Assembly: GCF_004000745.1 (NCBI RefSeq)
Contig: NZ_BILV01000002.1
Coordinates: 1-64,000, forward strand
Reading direction: 5' to 3'
Length of the DNA stretch: 64,000 nt
From: Paenibacillus barengoltzii NBRC 101215
GTDB lineage: Bacteria > Bacillota > Bacilli > Paenibacillales > Paenibacillaceae
The position numbers and the translations under genes are program-made. How positions within the stretch are numbered: the stretch's first letter is position 1; every line of letters begins with the position of its first letter. The notes beneath the pieces were generated by a model. That model did no database searches, was not told the DNA's origin, and worked only from the letters and a program-made list of their open reading frames with translations. Of this stretch, positions 52,307 to 61,353 are shown one piece after another.

Positions 52307-53947
52307 ATGCGATTCAAGTTCTTGTCGAGCGGCCGAACCTGTTTCTGGTTTCTGATCTTTGTCATATGTCTATTGTTGGGTGGTTGCCGTGCAACATCGA
52401 ATCCCAAAGAAGCGGATCTACTGCATATCCAATCAACAAACAACACTTTCAACGGAAAAAAGAAGGTTATTTTTGTCCTGGTTGACTCCCTTATGGACCA
52501 ATTGATTCAACGCGGAATTGGGCATAATGAGCTCCCTGCCTTTCAATATCTCATTCAGCATGGCCAATATTATCCTGATATGATCAGCTCTTTTCCGACC
52601 ATGTCCATCTCGATTGACAGCACGCTGCTTACCGGGCGTTACCCGGATGCTCATCATGTGCCGGGCTTAACCTGGTATCCGCATCAGGGACAGAAAGTGA
52701 TAGGTTATGGCTCAGCTCCCGTTGAAATTTTGCGCCGCGGGACGAAGTCCGTTTTGACACATGCGTTAAAAGATTTAAACGATCAGCACTTAAACCCCGA
52801 TGTGCCAACTATATATGAGGATTTGAAGCAGTTGGGCTTCACCTCCGGATCGGTGAACGGATTGGTTTACCGAGGGATGACCTCACACCAAATCGACTTG
52901 CCGCAACCGTTACGCGAGCTTGTTCCGCTGGACTTGCCTTTTCAAGTGAAAGGGCCGGATTTTATGGCTTTCGGGGCATTGTCGAACCCGCTTGACGGGG
53001 TGACGAATTTGCCTGACGGGCCTGCGGACCGGATGGGCTTTAATGATCGATATGCGATTGGAGTGGCAAAATACTTGATCCAAACTGGTCAATTGCCCGA
53101 TTTTTTGCTGATTTATTTGCCGGACCTGGATGGAAAGTTGCACAAACGCGGCCTTACCGATCGTGAAGGCATCAAGGAGACGGATCGTCGACTAAAAGAG
53201 CTGCTGGATGCTTATGAATCTCGAGCACATGCGTTACACGATACGATTCTGATCGTTGCGGGAGATAGTGGAATGAGCCAAGTATTGCCCAAAGAACAAC
53301 AGCCTGTAATTGATTTACCCAAGCTGTTACAGCGGTATCACGTATTACCGACTGGTCAAACCATGAACTCATCCACCGAAATTGCCCTCGCTGTTAACGA
53401 CACGATGGCCTACGTCTACAGTTTGAAACCGGAGAATTCGCTGAAAGAGATCGCCGATGTATTGAGGAACGACCCACGAATCGACCTCATTACCTGGCAA
53501 GAAGATGGCTGGATTCATTGTGTAAAAGCGGGGGATCCGGCAGCGATGAGATTCAAAGCAGGCGGGGATTGGATCGATCCTTATCATCAATCCTGGTCCG
53601 TTCAAGGGACGGAGCAGATACTTGATTTGAAGCGAGAGAGCATAAGCGAACGCAACAAAACACGCCATATTACGTATGGAAAATATCCTGATCCGCTGCG
53701 TCGCCTTCAAGGCGCTTTACAATCCCACGAAGGGCGATTTCTTATCGTCACCGCCAAACCGGGGTATGAGCTCGCGGAAGCTGGAGCCCCCACACATTCC
53801 GGTGGCGGAGCGCATGGGGGGCTGGATGCGTCCGCATCGCTGGTGCCTCTGATCATCTACGGGACGGAGAAGCGGCCGGATTTTTTACGAATCGTCGATT
53901 TGAAGGCTTACTTACTCGATTTGTTAAAGTCGGAAAGTCGCAAATAA
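52307..53947 (+). CDS. lipoprotein of the type I phosphodiesterase/alkaline phosphatase superfamily
   Basis: A 546-residue surface lipoprotein. The signal peptide ends in LLLGGC (Cys about residue 26). The metal-binding pattern of the alkaline phosphatase superfamily is present: VLVDSLMD (first Asp), SSFPTMSISIDSTLLTGRYP with the nucleophile Thr or Ser, LPDLDGKLHKRG, LIVAGDSGMS and a final HSGGGAHGG. Such enzymes cleave phosphodiesters or transfer phospholipid head groups outside the cell. ATG 52307 is chosen because AGAGGG is eight bases before it, whereas GTG 52298 abuts the box. It diverges from the coiled-coil protein gene. Confidence 0.85.
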   Translation: MRFKFLSSGRTCFWFLIFVICLLLGGCRATSNPKEADLLHIQSTNNTFNGKKKVIFVLVDSLMDQLIQRGIGHNELPAFQYLIQHGQYYPDMISSFPTMSISIDSTLLTGRYPDAHHVPGLTWYPHQGQKVIGYGSAPVEILRRGTKSVLTHALKDLNDQHLNPDVPTIYEDLKQLGFTSGSVNGLVYRGMTSHQIDLPQPLRELVPLDLPFQVKGPDFMAFGALSNPLDGVTNLPDGPADRMGFNDRYAIGVAKYLIQTGQLPDFLLIYLPDLDGKLHKRGLTDREGIKETDRRLKELLDAYESRAHALHDTILIVAGDSGMSQVLPKEQQPVIDLPKLLQRYHVLPTGQTMNSSTEIALAVNDTMAYVYSLKPENSLKEIADVLRNDPRIDLITWQEDGWIHCVKAGDPAAMRFKAGGDWIDPYHQSWSVQGTEQILDLKRESISERNKTRHITYGKYPDPLRRLQGALQSHEGRFLIVTAKPGYELAEAGAPTHSGGGAHGGLDASASLVPLIIYGTEKRPDFLRIVDLKAYLLDLLKSESRK

Positions 53948-53950
53948 ATC

Positions 53951-53959
53951 TGCTATAAT
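53951..53959 (+). promoter_or_regulatory. extended -10 promoter element before thyA
   Basis: TGcTATAAT followed by AGG lies four bases after the preceding stop and 40 bases before thyA. No good -35 is visible. Confidence 0.45.
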
Positions 53960-53999
53960 AGGATGGATTAGTAGACCAATGTGACGGGGTGTTTAACTC

Positions 54000-54794
54000 A
54001 TGAGAAAATATTTAGATTTGCTGGAGGATGTTCTGAAGAACGGAACGCCCAAGGAGGATCGAACGGGTGTCGGTACGCGCTCGGTCTTCGGACGGCAACT
54101 GCGTTTTGATTTAAGCGAAGGCTTCCCGCTCGTAACAACCAAACGGATTCATTTGAAATCGGTGATTCATGAGTTACTGTGGTTTTTGCGCGGCGATACG
54201 AATATCGCTTATCTCAAGGAACATGGCGTTCGGATTTGGGACGAGTGGGCGGATGAGAATGGCGATCTCGGCCCGGTATACGGGTCGCAATGGCGTTCTT
54301 GGGAAGCCCCGGACGGCCGAAAAATCGATCAAATCGCAAACGTGGTGGAAGCAATTAAGAAAAATCCGGATTCTCGCCGCCATTTGGTAAGCGCTTGGAA
54401 CGTAGCTGAAGTCGATCAAATGAAGCTGCCGCCATGCCATTTTGTTTTTCAATTTTATGTGGCCGACGGCAAGCTGTCCTGTATGTTGACGATGCGTTCG
54501 GTGGACACTTTCCTTGGCCTGCCGTTTAATATCGCAAGCTACGCGCTGCTGACCCACATGATTGCCCAACAATGCGACCTGGAGGTTGGCGAATTCATCT
54601 GGTCCGGAGGAGACGTGCATATTTACAACAACCATATCGAGCAGGTAAAAACCCAATTGGAACGCGAGCCTTACCCATTGCCGAAGCTGGTGATCAAACG
54701 GAAACCGGAATCAATCTTCGACTATAAGTATGAGGATTTCGAATTCATCGATTATAAGTATCATCCGACGATCAAAGCAACGGTCGCTGTATAA
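54000..54794 (+). CDS. thyA: thymidylate synthase ThyA
   Basis: A 264-residue folate-dependent enzyme making dTMP from dUMP, the classic short ThyA length. Landmarks are [11 protein letters not shown] at the start, the catalytic Cys in [11 protein letters not shown] (about 146), [20 protein letters not shown] and the C-terminal IKATVAV. ATG 54000 has GGGGTG upstream. The downstream dfrA regenerates tetrahydrofolate from the dihydrofolate made here, and the two genes are 30 bases apart. Confidence 0.98.
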   Translation: MRKYLDLLEDVLKNGTPKEDRTGVGTRSVFGRQLRFDLSEGFPLVTTKRIHLKSVIHELLWFLRGDTNIAYLKEHGVRIWDEWADENGDLGPVYGSQWRSWEAPDGRKIDQIANVVEAIKKNPDSRRHLVSAWNVAEVDQMKLPPCHFVFQFYVADGKLSCMLTMRSVDTFLGLPFNIASYALLTHMIAQQCDLEVGEFIWSGGDVHIYNNHIEQVKTQLEREPYPLPKLVIKRKPESIFDYKYEDFEFIDYKYHPTIKATVAV

Positions 54795-54824
54795 CATTGA
54801 CGGAGGACGGAGGGATCGATCGGA

Positions 54825-55310
54825 ATGATCACGCTGATTTGGGCGATGTCCAGAAATGGGGTTATTGGCCGGGATAATCAGCTGCCCTGGAGGCTGCCGG
54901 CGGACTTAAAGTTTTTTAAAGCGAATACAACTGGGAAAACGATCGTGATGGGCCGCAAGACTTGGGAATCCATGGGCAGTAAGCCGCTCCCGAACCGGCA
55001 TAGTGTCGTGTTGACCGGGGATCCTTCTTTCACAGCGGAAGGGGCGGATATCGTCCACTCCGTGGAGGAAGCGTTAACCTACACGGATCGAGGAGAACTG
55101 ATGGTTATCGGTGGGGCTGGGGTATTCCAGCATTTCCTGCCCCTCGCGGACCGGCTGATCGTGACCCTAATTGATGAGGATATCGAAGGAGACGTGTTTT
55201 TCCCTGACTTTTCATGGGAAGATTTTGAATTAGTCCATGAGGAACAGGGAGTACGGGACGAGAAGAATCCCTATGATTACCGTTTTCTTACTTACGAACG
55301 CCGCAAATGA
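54825..55310 (+). CDS. dfrA: dihydrofolate reductase
   Basis: A 161-residue NADPH-dependent enzyme, also called folA. It begins ITLIWAMSRNGVIGRDNQLPW with the loop and catalytic acid (Asp/Glu region at LPADLKFFK), then VMGRKTWESMG, LPNRHSVVLT and the VIGGAGVFQHFLP cofactor motif. ATG 54825 follows GGAGGACGGAGGG. It shares the thyA transcript. Sequence gives no sign of a resistance allele; I cannot judge trimethoprim susceptibility. Confidence 0.97.
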   Translation: MITLIWAMSRNGVIGRDNQLPWRLPADLKFFKANTTGKTIVMGRKTWESMGSKPLPNRHSVVLTGDPSFTAEGADIVHSVEEALTYTDRGELMVIGGAGVFQHFLPLADRLIVTLIDEDIEGDVFFPDFSWEDFELVHEEQGVRDEKNPYDYRFLTYERRK

Positions 55311-55397
55311 TGTGATAATAAGTACAAATTATCGTATCATTAATCCATTAATAACATTTCCCCCGAATGCTAACATCAAGATACATTGATGACGGCG

Positions 55398-55460
55398 TAT
55401 GAAAAGTTTTCGATCGCCCGGACCGGGTGACTCGCGACTTTTCATATCATGTGACATGAT
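55398..55460. repeat. large hairpin plus palindrome upstream of gltD
   Basis: TATGAAAAGT (55398-55407) pairs with ACTTTTCATA (55437-55446), with CGCCCGG/CCGGGTG inside. ATCATGT-G-ACATGAT, a perfect palindrome, follows at 55446-55460, just before the gltD ribosome binding site. There is no T-tract, so this is not a terminator; the second element looks like a protein operator. Confidence 0.65.
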
Positions 55461-55480
55461 AACGGATGGGGGAACTTGTG

Positions 55481-56968
55481 ATGTCTACACCAACAGGATT
55501 TATGGAGTTCAAACGCGAACTTCCCGGGGACCGGAGCCCGTCCGAACGGGTGAAGGACTGGGAAGAATTTCATAAGCATATGTCCGAGGAGGATTTACGC
55601 ATTCAAGGCGCACGCTGCATGGATTGCGGCACGCCGTATTGCCACACGGGCATTGATATGGCCGGCGGGACAGCAGGCTGCCCAGTACACAACTTGATTC
55701 CGGAGTGGAATAATCTGGTATACCGTAACCTCTGGAAGGAAGCGCTGGACCGTTTGCACAAAACCAACAACTTCCCGGAATTTACGGGGCGAGTATGTCC
55801 GGCCCCTTGTGAAGGCTCTTGTACCGTAGGTCTGATCGGAGAGCCGGTCACGATCAAGACGATTGAACAGGCAATTATCGATAAAGGTTTCGAAGAAGGC
55901 TGGGTTGTTCCTGAACCTCCGGAGAAACGGACAGGCCGCAGAGTGGCCATTGTTGGCTCCGGACCTGCAGGCCTTGCTTGCGCCGCCCAATTAAACAAAG
56001 CGGGCCATGAAGTGACGGTCTATGAGCGTGCAGACCGAATCGGCGGTCTTCTGGTTTATGGGATTCCGACGATGAAGCTGGACAAAGCGGTCGTACAGCG
56101 TCGCGTCGACTTGTTGGCTGCTGAAGGCGTGAAGTTCGTGACAAATACGGAAATCGGCAAAGATATTAAAGCCCAACAGCTTGTGGATGAGTATGACGCG
56201 GTGGTACTATGCGGCGGGGCAACCAAACCACGTGAATTTAATATCGAAGGCAGCGATTTGAACGGGGTGCATTATGCGATGCCGTTCTTGAACGGTACGA
56301 TTAAGAGCTACTTGGACTCCGGGTTAACTGATGGGAACTTTTTGTCCGCAGAAGGAAAGGATGTTATCGTCATCGGAGGCGGGGACACTGGCTCGGACTG
56401 CGTAGCGACGGCGCTGCGCCACGGTTGCCGCAGTGTGACGCAATTTGGTACCCATGCGAAAGCTCCGCTGGAACGGGACCCGATCAACAACCCTTGGCCG
56501 CAATTCCCGAACGTGTACACACTCGATTACGCCCAACAAGAAGCTAAAGCGTTGTTCGGTAAAGATCCACGGGAATTCTCGATCATGACAACGAAATTTG
56601 TAGGCGACGAAAACGGCAACCTGAAAGAGCTGCACACGGTGCAAATTCAGCGGATCGTCGATGAGACTGGACGGAAAATCTATCAGCCGATCCCAGGCAC
56701 TGAGCGCGTCTTCCCAGCGCAACTGGCGCTGATTGCTATCGGGTTTGACGGTCCAGAATCGACGCTGGCGGATGAGCTGGGTCTTGAACGAGACCGTCGG
56801 ACGAACGTGAAGGCGAAATACGGTCAATTCAAAACGAATGTCGATAAAGTGTTTGCTGCAGGCGATATGCGCCGGGGCCAAAGCTTGGTCGTATGGGCGA
56901 TCAACGAAGGCAGAGCTGCGGCACGCGAAGTTGATAAATATCTGATGGGTTCGACGGTGCTGGTATAA
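55481..56968 (+). CDS. gltD: glutamate synthase small subunit (NADPH)
   Basis: A 495-residue flavoprotein that feeds electrons from NADPH to glutamate synthase. The N-terminal cysteine clusters for iron-sulfur centres are in [10 protein letters not shown] and [12 protein letters not shown] binds at [17 protein letters not shown] and NADPH at [16 protein letters not shown] 55481 is chosen because GGGGGA is eight bases upstream; TTG/ATG options from 55466 add only five residues. The large subunit gene is not adjacent in this window, which is unusual because the two are commonly neighbours. It could also pair with another partner. Confidence 0.93.
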   Translation: MSTPTGFMEFKRELPGDRSPSERVKDWEEFHKHMSEEDLRIQGARCMDCGTPYCHTGIDMAGGTAGCPVHNLIPEWNNLVYRNLWKEALDRLHKTNNFPEFTGRVCPAPCEGSCTVGLIGEPVTIKTIEQAIIDKGFEEGWVVPEPPEKRTGRRVAIVGSGPAGLACAAQLNKAGHEVTVYERADRIGGLLVYGIPTMKLDKAVVQRRVDLLAAEGVKFVTNTEIGKDIKAQQLVDEYDAVVLCGGATKPREFNIEGSDLNGVHYAMPFLNGTIKSYLDSGLTDGNFLSAEGKDVIVIGGGDTGSDCVATALRHGCRSVTQFGTHAKAPLERDPINNPWPQFPNVYTLDYAQQEAKALFGKDPREFSIMTTKFVGDENGNLKELHTVQIQRIVDETGRKIYQPIPGTERVFPAQLALIAIGFDGPESTLADELGLERDRRTNVKAKYGQFKTNVDKVFAAGDMRRGQSLVVWAINEGRAAAREVDKYLMGSTVLV

Positions 56969-57018
56969 TCCCGCCAAACGAGCCGCAACATTTTGACAGG
57001 ACGATCCCTGGATCAATA

Positions 57019-57027
57019 TGCTATAAT
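57019..57027 (+). promoter_or_regulatory. extended -10 promoter element before topB
   Basis: TGcTATAAT followed by AGG. A TTGACA at 56993-56998 is too far (23 bases) from TATAAT but 18 bases from TATGCT. Transcription from here would pass through the 57043 hairpin. Confidence 0.4.
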
Positions 57028-57042
57028 AGGTACTAGCTTACT

Positions 57043-57070
57043 AGAGCTGCGCGTAGCGCGGCTCTTTTTT
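57043..57070 (+). terminator. hairpin terminator between gltD and topB
   Basis: AGAGCTGCGC pairs with GCGCGGCTCT (one T-G pair) around GTA, then TTTTT. It can end gltD or attenuate topB. Confidence 0.85.
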
Positions 57071-57105
57071 AGATTTGAGAGACAGAGGAAGAGGGGCCCG
57101 AAAGC

Positions 57106-59382
57106 ATGAAAACGCTCGTAATCGCCGAAAAACCGGATATGGGACGGACGATCGCCGCTGTAATTGAACCGAAGGCGAAGAACAACCGATCCTACCTCGA
57201 GGGAGAGCGCTACATCATTACTTGGGCGATAGGTCATTTATTAGGATTGGCCGAACCGGACGCCTATGACGAAAAGTACAAACGCTGGAATTTCAACGAC
57301 CTGCCGATTCTGCCGGATCGCTTCAAGATTGTGCCGAATCCGCGCACAAAAGATCAGCTGAAGACGATCGGCGAGCTCGCAAAACGTTGCGATACGATTG
57401 TAAATGCATGCGATGCTGCCCGCGAAGGACAGTACATCTTTGCGTTAATCCAACAGCAGCTCAAATTAACCCAGCCTGTTAAGCGCTTGTGGATTTCCGA
57501 CTTGACCAACGAAAGTATCGCCAAAGGGTTTGACGAGCTGCATGAAGCGTCCGAGTTCGAAAATTTAACGCAGGCCGCGCGGGCGCGCAGCGAAGCGGAT
57601 TGGCTGATCGGAATGAACGCGACGCGTGCGTTTACGACCAAACATCGGGAGCTGCTGTCCGTCGGCCGGGTCCAAACTCCGGTGCTAGCGCTAATCTATG
57701 ACCGGCAGAAGGAAATCGAGAATTTTGATTCGCTGACTTACTATGAAATCAAAGCGGAATTTAAGCAGGATACCCGTAAGTATACCGGAAGCTGGCAAGG
57801 GGACCGGTTGACGGATAAGGAGAAGGCGGAGGCAATTGCCACGAAGGTTCGCGGCAAGGAAGGGCGCATCACCGAATACGAAGTGAAAGACACGAAAGAA
57901 TATCCGTACAAGCTGTACGATTTGACGTTGCTGCAGCGGGAGGCAAATGCGAAGTTCGGATATTCTGCCAAGAAGACGTTGGACATTGCCCAGGCGCTCT
58001 ATGAGCGCCATAAGGTGATCTCCTATCCACGGACAAGCTCCAACTATGTGACCGAGCAAAATATCGATGGGATGCATAAGGTGCTGCATATGCTGAAATC
58101 GTCGAGCTATAAGGAGCTGGCGGAAGGCGGACGTCCGAACCTGGTGCATGTCGGCAACAAGGCGGTGTGCAATCCGTCCCGGGTAGAGGATCACCATGCG
58201 ATCCTTCCGACGCTTCGGCGTCCGGGCACGTTAAGCAAAGAAGAGCAGAACATCTACGATCTTGTGATCCGGCGCTTTTTGTCCCATTTCTATCCGGCGG
58301 CGGAATATAAGCAACACACTGTACTCACTGAGGTGGATGGTGAAACGTTTAAAACCAACGTGAAAGAGCTGTTGTCGCTGGGGTGGAAGGTATGTCTTCC
58401 TGGCGATGACGGAGCGAAAGCCGGTAAAGGACGCGGCAAGAAGAAAGACGAGGAAGAAGAAACCGAAGAGCTGATCAGCGAACCGTTCGAGATCGACCGT
58501 AACCGTCCAGTGCAATGTACAGACGCCGAGGCGAAGGAGAAAGCAACTCAGCCGCCAAAGCATTATACCGAAGGCACGTTGCTTAAAGCGATGGAAAGCG
58601 CCGGGAAAAATTTGGAGAACGAGGAGCTGCGCGAAGCGATGAAGGATGCGGGTCTCGGTACTCCGGCCACTCGGGCAGCAACGATTGAGCGGTTAAAGAA
58701 CGTGGGATATATCACGATGCAGGGGAAAAAGATCACAGTGACGCAAAAAGGCCGGACCGCCGTTGAGCTAATTCGGCGCGCTGGTGTCGAGCTGCTGACC
58801 TCGCCGGAGATGACGGGGCAATGGGAGCGTCGATTATACCAGATTTCCAAGGGAGAAGCGGCGCGGGAGCAGTTTATGGAGAACGTGCGCCGATTCACCA
58901 TCTCGATTATCGAGAAGGTGCGAACGCAGCAGAAAGCGGACGCCTCCATGTTCGCGTCGGCAGAAGCGGAGAAGGGTGGTCGGCGCGGAAGCCGAAGCAG
59001 CAGCGGCGGTAAAACGGGACGATCCGCCTCTTCTACAAGGGCAGGCGAGCGTCGTACAGCGCAAGCGACCACGAAGCAACTGCCGGCAGGCAGCCTTCAA
59101 CCGTTGGCACCTTGCCCGCGCGAAGGCTGCGGCGGTCAAATCATCGAAGGTCGCAGGGGCTTTGGCTGCACGCACTACAAGCAGGGCTGCGGCTTCGTTA
59201 TCTGGAAGGAGTTCGGCGGCAAGAAAATCTCGCCGTCGATGCTAAACGCGCTGTTGACGAAAGGCCAAACTCAGCTGTTATCTTTCAAACGCGAGGAAGG
59301 CGAAATCAAAGCCCGCATCGCTTTAGCCGATCGCACGTCGGGCAAGCTGGAGCTCATAGAGGCGGAGCCTTCCCGAACTTAA
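57106..59382 (+). CDS. topB: DNA topoisomerase III
   Basis: A 758-residue type IA topoisomerase that relaxes and decatenates DNA through a 5'-phosphotyrosine intermediate. The TOPRIM domain starts KTLVIAEKPDMGRTIAAV and has NACDAAREGQ (DxD-type acidic motif). The active-site Tyr is in ISYPRTSSNYV (about 307). RVQTPVLALIYDRQ and GLGTPATRAATIERL are conserved. The C-terminus after ~620 has a Ser/Arg-rich linker and a zinc-finger-like CPREGCGGQIIEGRRGFGC repeat region lacking some Cys. ATG 57106 follows GAGGGG. Confidence 0.96.
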   Translation: MKTLVIAEKPDMGRTIAAVIEPKAKNNRSYLEGERYIITWAIGHLLGLAEPDAYDEKYKRWNFNDLPILPDRFKIVPNPRTKDQLKTIGELAKRCDTIVNACDAAREGQYIFALIQQQLKLTQPVKRLWISDLTNESIAKGFDELHEASEFENLTQAARARSEADWLIGMNATRAFTTKHRELLSVGRVQTPVLALIYDRQKEIENFDSLTYYEIKAEFKQDTRKYTGSWQGDRLTDKEKAEAIATKVRGKEGRITEYEVKDTKEYPYKLYDLTLLQREANAKFGYSAKKTLDIAQALYERHKVISYPRTSSNYVTEQNIDGMHKVLHMLKSSSYKELAEGGRPNLVHVGNKAVCNPSRVEDHHAILPTLRRPGTLSKEEQNIYDLVIRRFLSHFYPAAEYKQHTVLTEVDGETFKTNVKELLSLGWKVCLPGDDGAKAGKGRGKKKDEEEETEELISEPFEIDRNRPVQCTDAEAKEKATQPPKHYTEGTLLKAMESAGKNLENEELREAMKDAGLGTPATRAATIERLKNVGYITMQGKKITVTQKGRTAVELIRRAGVELLTSPEMTGQWERRLYQISKGEAAREQFMENVRRFTISIIEKVRTQQKADASMFASAEAEKGGRRGSRSSSGGKTGRSASSTRAGERRTAQATTKQLPAGSLQPLAPCPREGCGGQIIEGRRGFGCTHYKQGCGFVIWKEFGGKKISPSMLNALLTKGQTQLLSFKREEGEIKARIALADRTSGKLELIEAEPSRT

Positions 59383-59390
59383 GCGAAGAC

Positions 59391-59425
59391 AAAAAACGGA
59401 CCTTATAAGGTCCGTTTTTGTTTTT
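59391..59425. terminator. bidirectional terminator between topB and the HAD gene
   Basis: AAAAACGGACCTTA pairs perfectly with TAAGGTCCGTTTTT. The last codons and stop of the minus-strand HAD gene lie inside the hairpin. Confidence 0.9.
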
Positions 59426-60164
59426 GATGCGTATGGTTAAAAATCACGAGCGGAACTTCGACCAAGGACGTAACGGTATGCATTTCCGAATCCCTGTCAT
59501 GCTGAAGCTCCACAATATTGTACAACCACTCGTTGGGGATTTTAATGTAAATCGCCTTAATTCCGACGGAAAGGGCTGGCATGACATCCGTCCGCAGGCT
59601 GTTGCCGATCATCCAGGTTCGGGAACGGTCAAACCGCCGCGACTGAAGAATTTCTTCTAAGGCTTCCGCATTTTTGTGTTGGCGAATGTAAATCCGATCC
59701 TCAAAATACTCGGCCAATCGCATCTGCTCGATTTTACGCTGTTGGATCTCGGTATCTCCGCCGGTATACAAGTGCAGTTCATGACCTTGACTGCGCAGTA
59801 GATTTAAGGTTTCGACCATGCCGGGATACGGTTCGATAGGTTGCTCATAAACGCTAAGCCCCAGCTTCATCAGCCGTTCTTCTTCCTCCGGAAGAGTCTG
59901 TCGTCCCGTAACTCTAGCGAAATAGCGGTAGGTGTCAACCAACGATTCGGGAAAATGCGAGCTGGCAAAACCGATTTGATGGACTCCGGCTACATCAATT
60001 TCCGTTTGCTTCTCTCGGATCTCATTTGACGTAATGCCGAATGTCTTAAACCAATCGGTCATTAGGTCAGCGAATTGGTCTAGAATTAGATCAAAATATT
60101 TATTGCAATAAACTAAGGTATCATCCAGATCAAAAATAATTTGTTGCGTCAAGGGCGTTTTCAT
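59403..60164 (-). CDS. HAD-family hydrolase
   Basis: A 253-residue HAD phosphatase-like protein. Motif I is IIFDLDDTLVYCN (about 9-21), motif II LHLYTGGD (about 132), and the motif IV region WMIGNSLRTDVMPALSVG. In motif IV the usual GD is GN, so one acidic metal ligand is replaced. The ~100-residue cap is helical. The start is ATG 60164 with AAGGAG upstream on the minus strand. Its final residues QKQKRTL are encoded within the shared terminator. The substrate is unknown. Confidence 0.88.
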   Translation of the reverse strand: MKTPLTQQIIFDLDDTLVYCNKYFDLILDQFADLMTDWFKTFGITSNEIREKQTEIDVAGVHQIGFASSHFPESLVDTYRYFARVTGRQTLPEEEERLMKLGLSVYEQPIEPYPGMVETLNLLRSQGHELHLYTGGDTEIQQRKIEQMRLAEYFEDRIYIRQHKNAEALEEILQSRRFDRSRTWMIGNSLRTDVMPALSVGIKAIYIKIPNEWLYNIVELQHDRDSEMHTVTSLVEVPLVIFNHTHQKQKRTL

Positions 60165-60272
60165 ATCTCACGGGTCACTCCTTATCCAAGAAACGCTTGT
60201 CTCTACGTATAGCTCTATCCTAACACAAGCGGAAGCGTCCCGCCAAAGCCAACTGCTTTGCTTAGTTCACAA

Positions 60273-61190
60273 CTACAGCCGGATATAGGATTCCAGGAAC
60301 ATCTGGAGCTCTGCCGCTCCGTCTGGACGGATACTGAACTTCTCCGTATCTTGGGCGAGCAGATGGATGCGCAGCAGTCCGGCGACCCGGAGTCGCATCA
60401 AGTCGTGCATCAGCTGATCCTTAGGTTCGCCTAGATCCTTCAGCATATCTTGCATCGATTTGGGTTCGTCGGCAACATAGCGGAGTAGGCGCAACCGCTG
60501 CGGTTCGGCCAAGGCACGGGTCAACCGTTTTAACACCATCGGCGGTTCATCCTCATCAAGCTCCGGAATATCGAGCGGGTACTGGATGAACAGCACGTTT
60601 TCGTAGAAAACGTATGTATTTATCGGTCGAAAATGGATCGAAGGGGTTAACACGACCAACGAGATCGGCTTCAAAGGTTCCAGCACCAACCCGCCGGAGG
60701 CGTATTCGATCAGCGCGTCGGTGTCCATCTTTTGCAGCAGCGTATGCTTCTCGGCTGCATCTTCCTCCAGGAGCGGAAGAAATTGATGCTCGATAGGGCT
60801 CATATACAGCCGATGCCAGCATTTGAGCAACGGGATATAGTTGCTTTGAATTCGCGCGATTGTCTCACTATTCACAGTGGGAATGTAGGTTTTAGTGCGA
60901 TCATATAGGGACTCGACAGAGCTTTCTGCAATGTCGTTCAGAAATTGTGGGATATCGATCGCGCCTTTTCGCTCCAAGGCCCAAACGTACAAAACGTCGT
61001 AGTCTGTGAACGGGTACTTGGCCGCTTCGACAAATTGATGTCGCTCCTCCGGCGTGAGGCGAGTGTCTACCTCAGCTATCCATTCCAAGCCTACATCGAG
61101 ATTGTTCACCCATTTGTGTGTAGTATATATCATAAAGCTGCTGATCAGTTCGTAGACCAAGGAATGATCCACTTTCACGTCATAGGCCAT
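60273..61190 (-). CDS. ArsR-like winged-helix regulator with long N-terminal domain
   Basis: A 305-residue protein. The C-terminal ~95 residues are an ArsR-type winged helix (RALAEPQRLRLLRYVADEPKSMQDMLKDLGE, then LMRLRVAGLLRI). The first ~200 residues are a mostly helical and beta region of a type found in larger ArsR-family proteins, probably for ligand sensing, with no motif I can name. It diverges from the MFS transporter gene and may regulate it, although I see no clear palindrome in the 160-base gap. ATG 61190 has GGGAGG upstream. Confidence 0.8.
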   Translation of the reverse strand: MAYDVKVDHSLVYELISSFMIYTTHKWVNNLDVGLEWIAEVDTRLTPEERHQFVEAAKYPFTDYDVLYVWALERKGAIDIPQFLNDIAESSVESLYDRTKTYIPTVNSETIARIQSNYIPLLKCWHRLYMSPIEHQFLPLLEEDAAEKHTLLQKMDTDALIEYASGGLVLEPLKPISLVVLTPSIHFRPINTYVFYENVLFIQYPLDIPELDEDEPPMVLKRLTRALAEPQRLRLLRYVADEPKSMQDMLKDLGEPKDQLMHDLMRLRVAGLLRIHLLAQDTEKFSIRPDGAAELQMFLESYIRL

Positions 61191-61237
61191 GATTGAACTA
61201 ACCTCCCAAAGAACTTTGCATTCAGATTCATTATGGC

Positions 61238-61266
61238 TTGTTCGGTAGTGGATTGTCTACTATAAT
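61238..61266 (+). promoter_or_regulatory. promoter of the MFS transporter gene
   Basis: TTGTTC (61238-61243) and TATAAT (61261-61266) are 17 bases apart. Confidence 0.7.
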
Positions 61267-61298
61267 GTTAAAGGATTATTCGGAAAATATTATTTGGG

Positions 61299-61337
61299 GA
61301 AAAGTCGTCAACATATTGACGATTTTCTTTGTTTTTT
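61299..61337 (+). terminator. leader attenuator of the MFS transporter gene
   Basis: GAAAAGTCGTCAA pairs with TTGACGATTTTC (one bulge) around CATA, followed by TTTGTTTTTT. AAGGAG of the transporter begins at the next base. The gene upstream is on the opposite strand, so the hairpin can act only on this transcript. Confidence 0.82.
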
Positions 61338-61353
61338 AAGGAGTGTTTTTCAT

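Noticed and set aside
55311-55397. GlnR/TnrA box before gltD
   Set aside because: TAACAT and GCTAACA are present but not with the required 7-base spacing.
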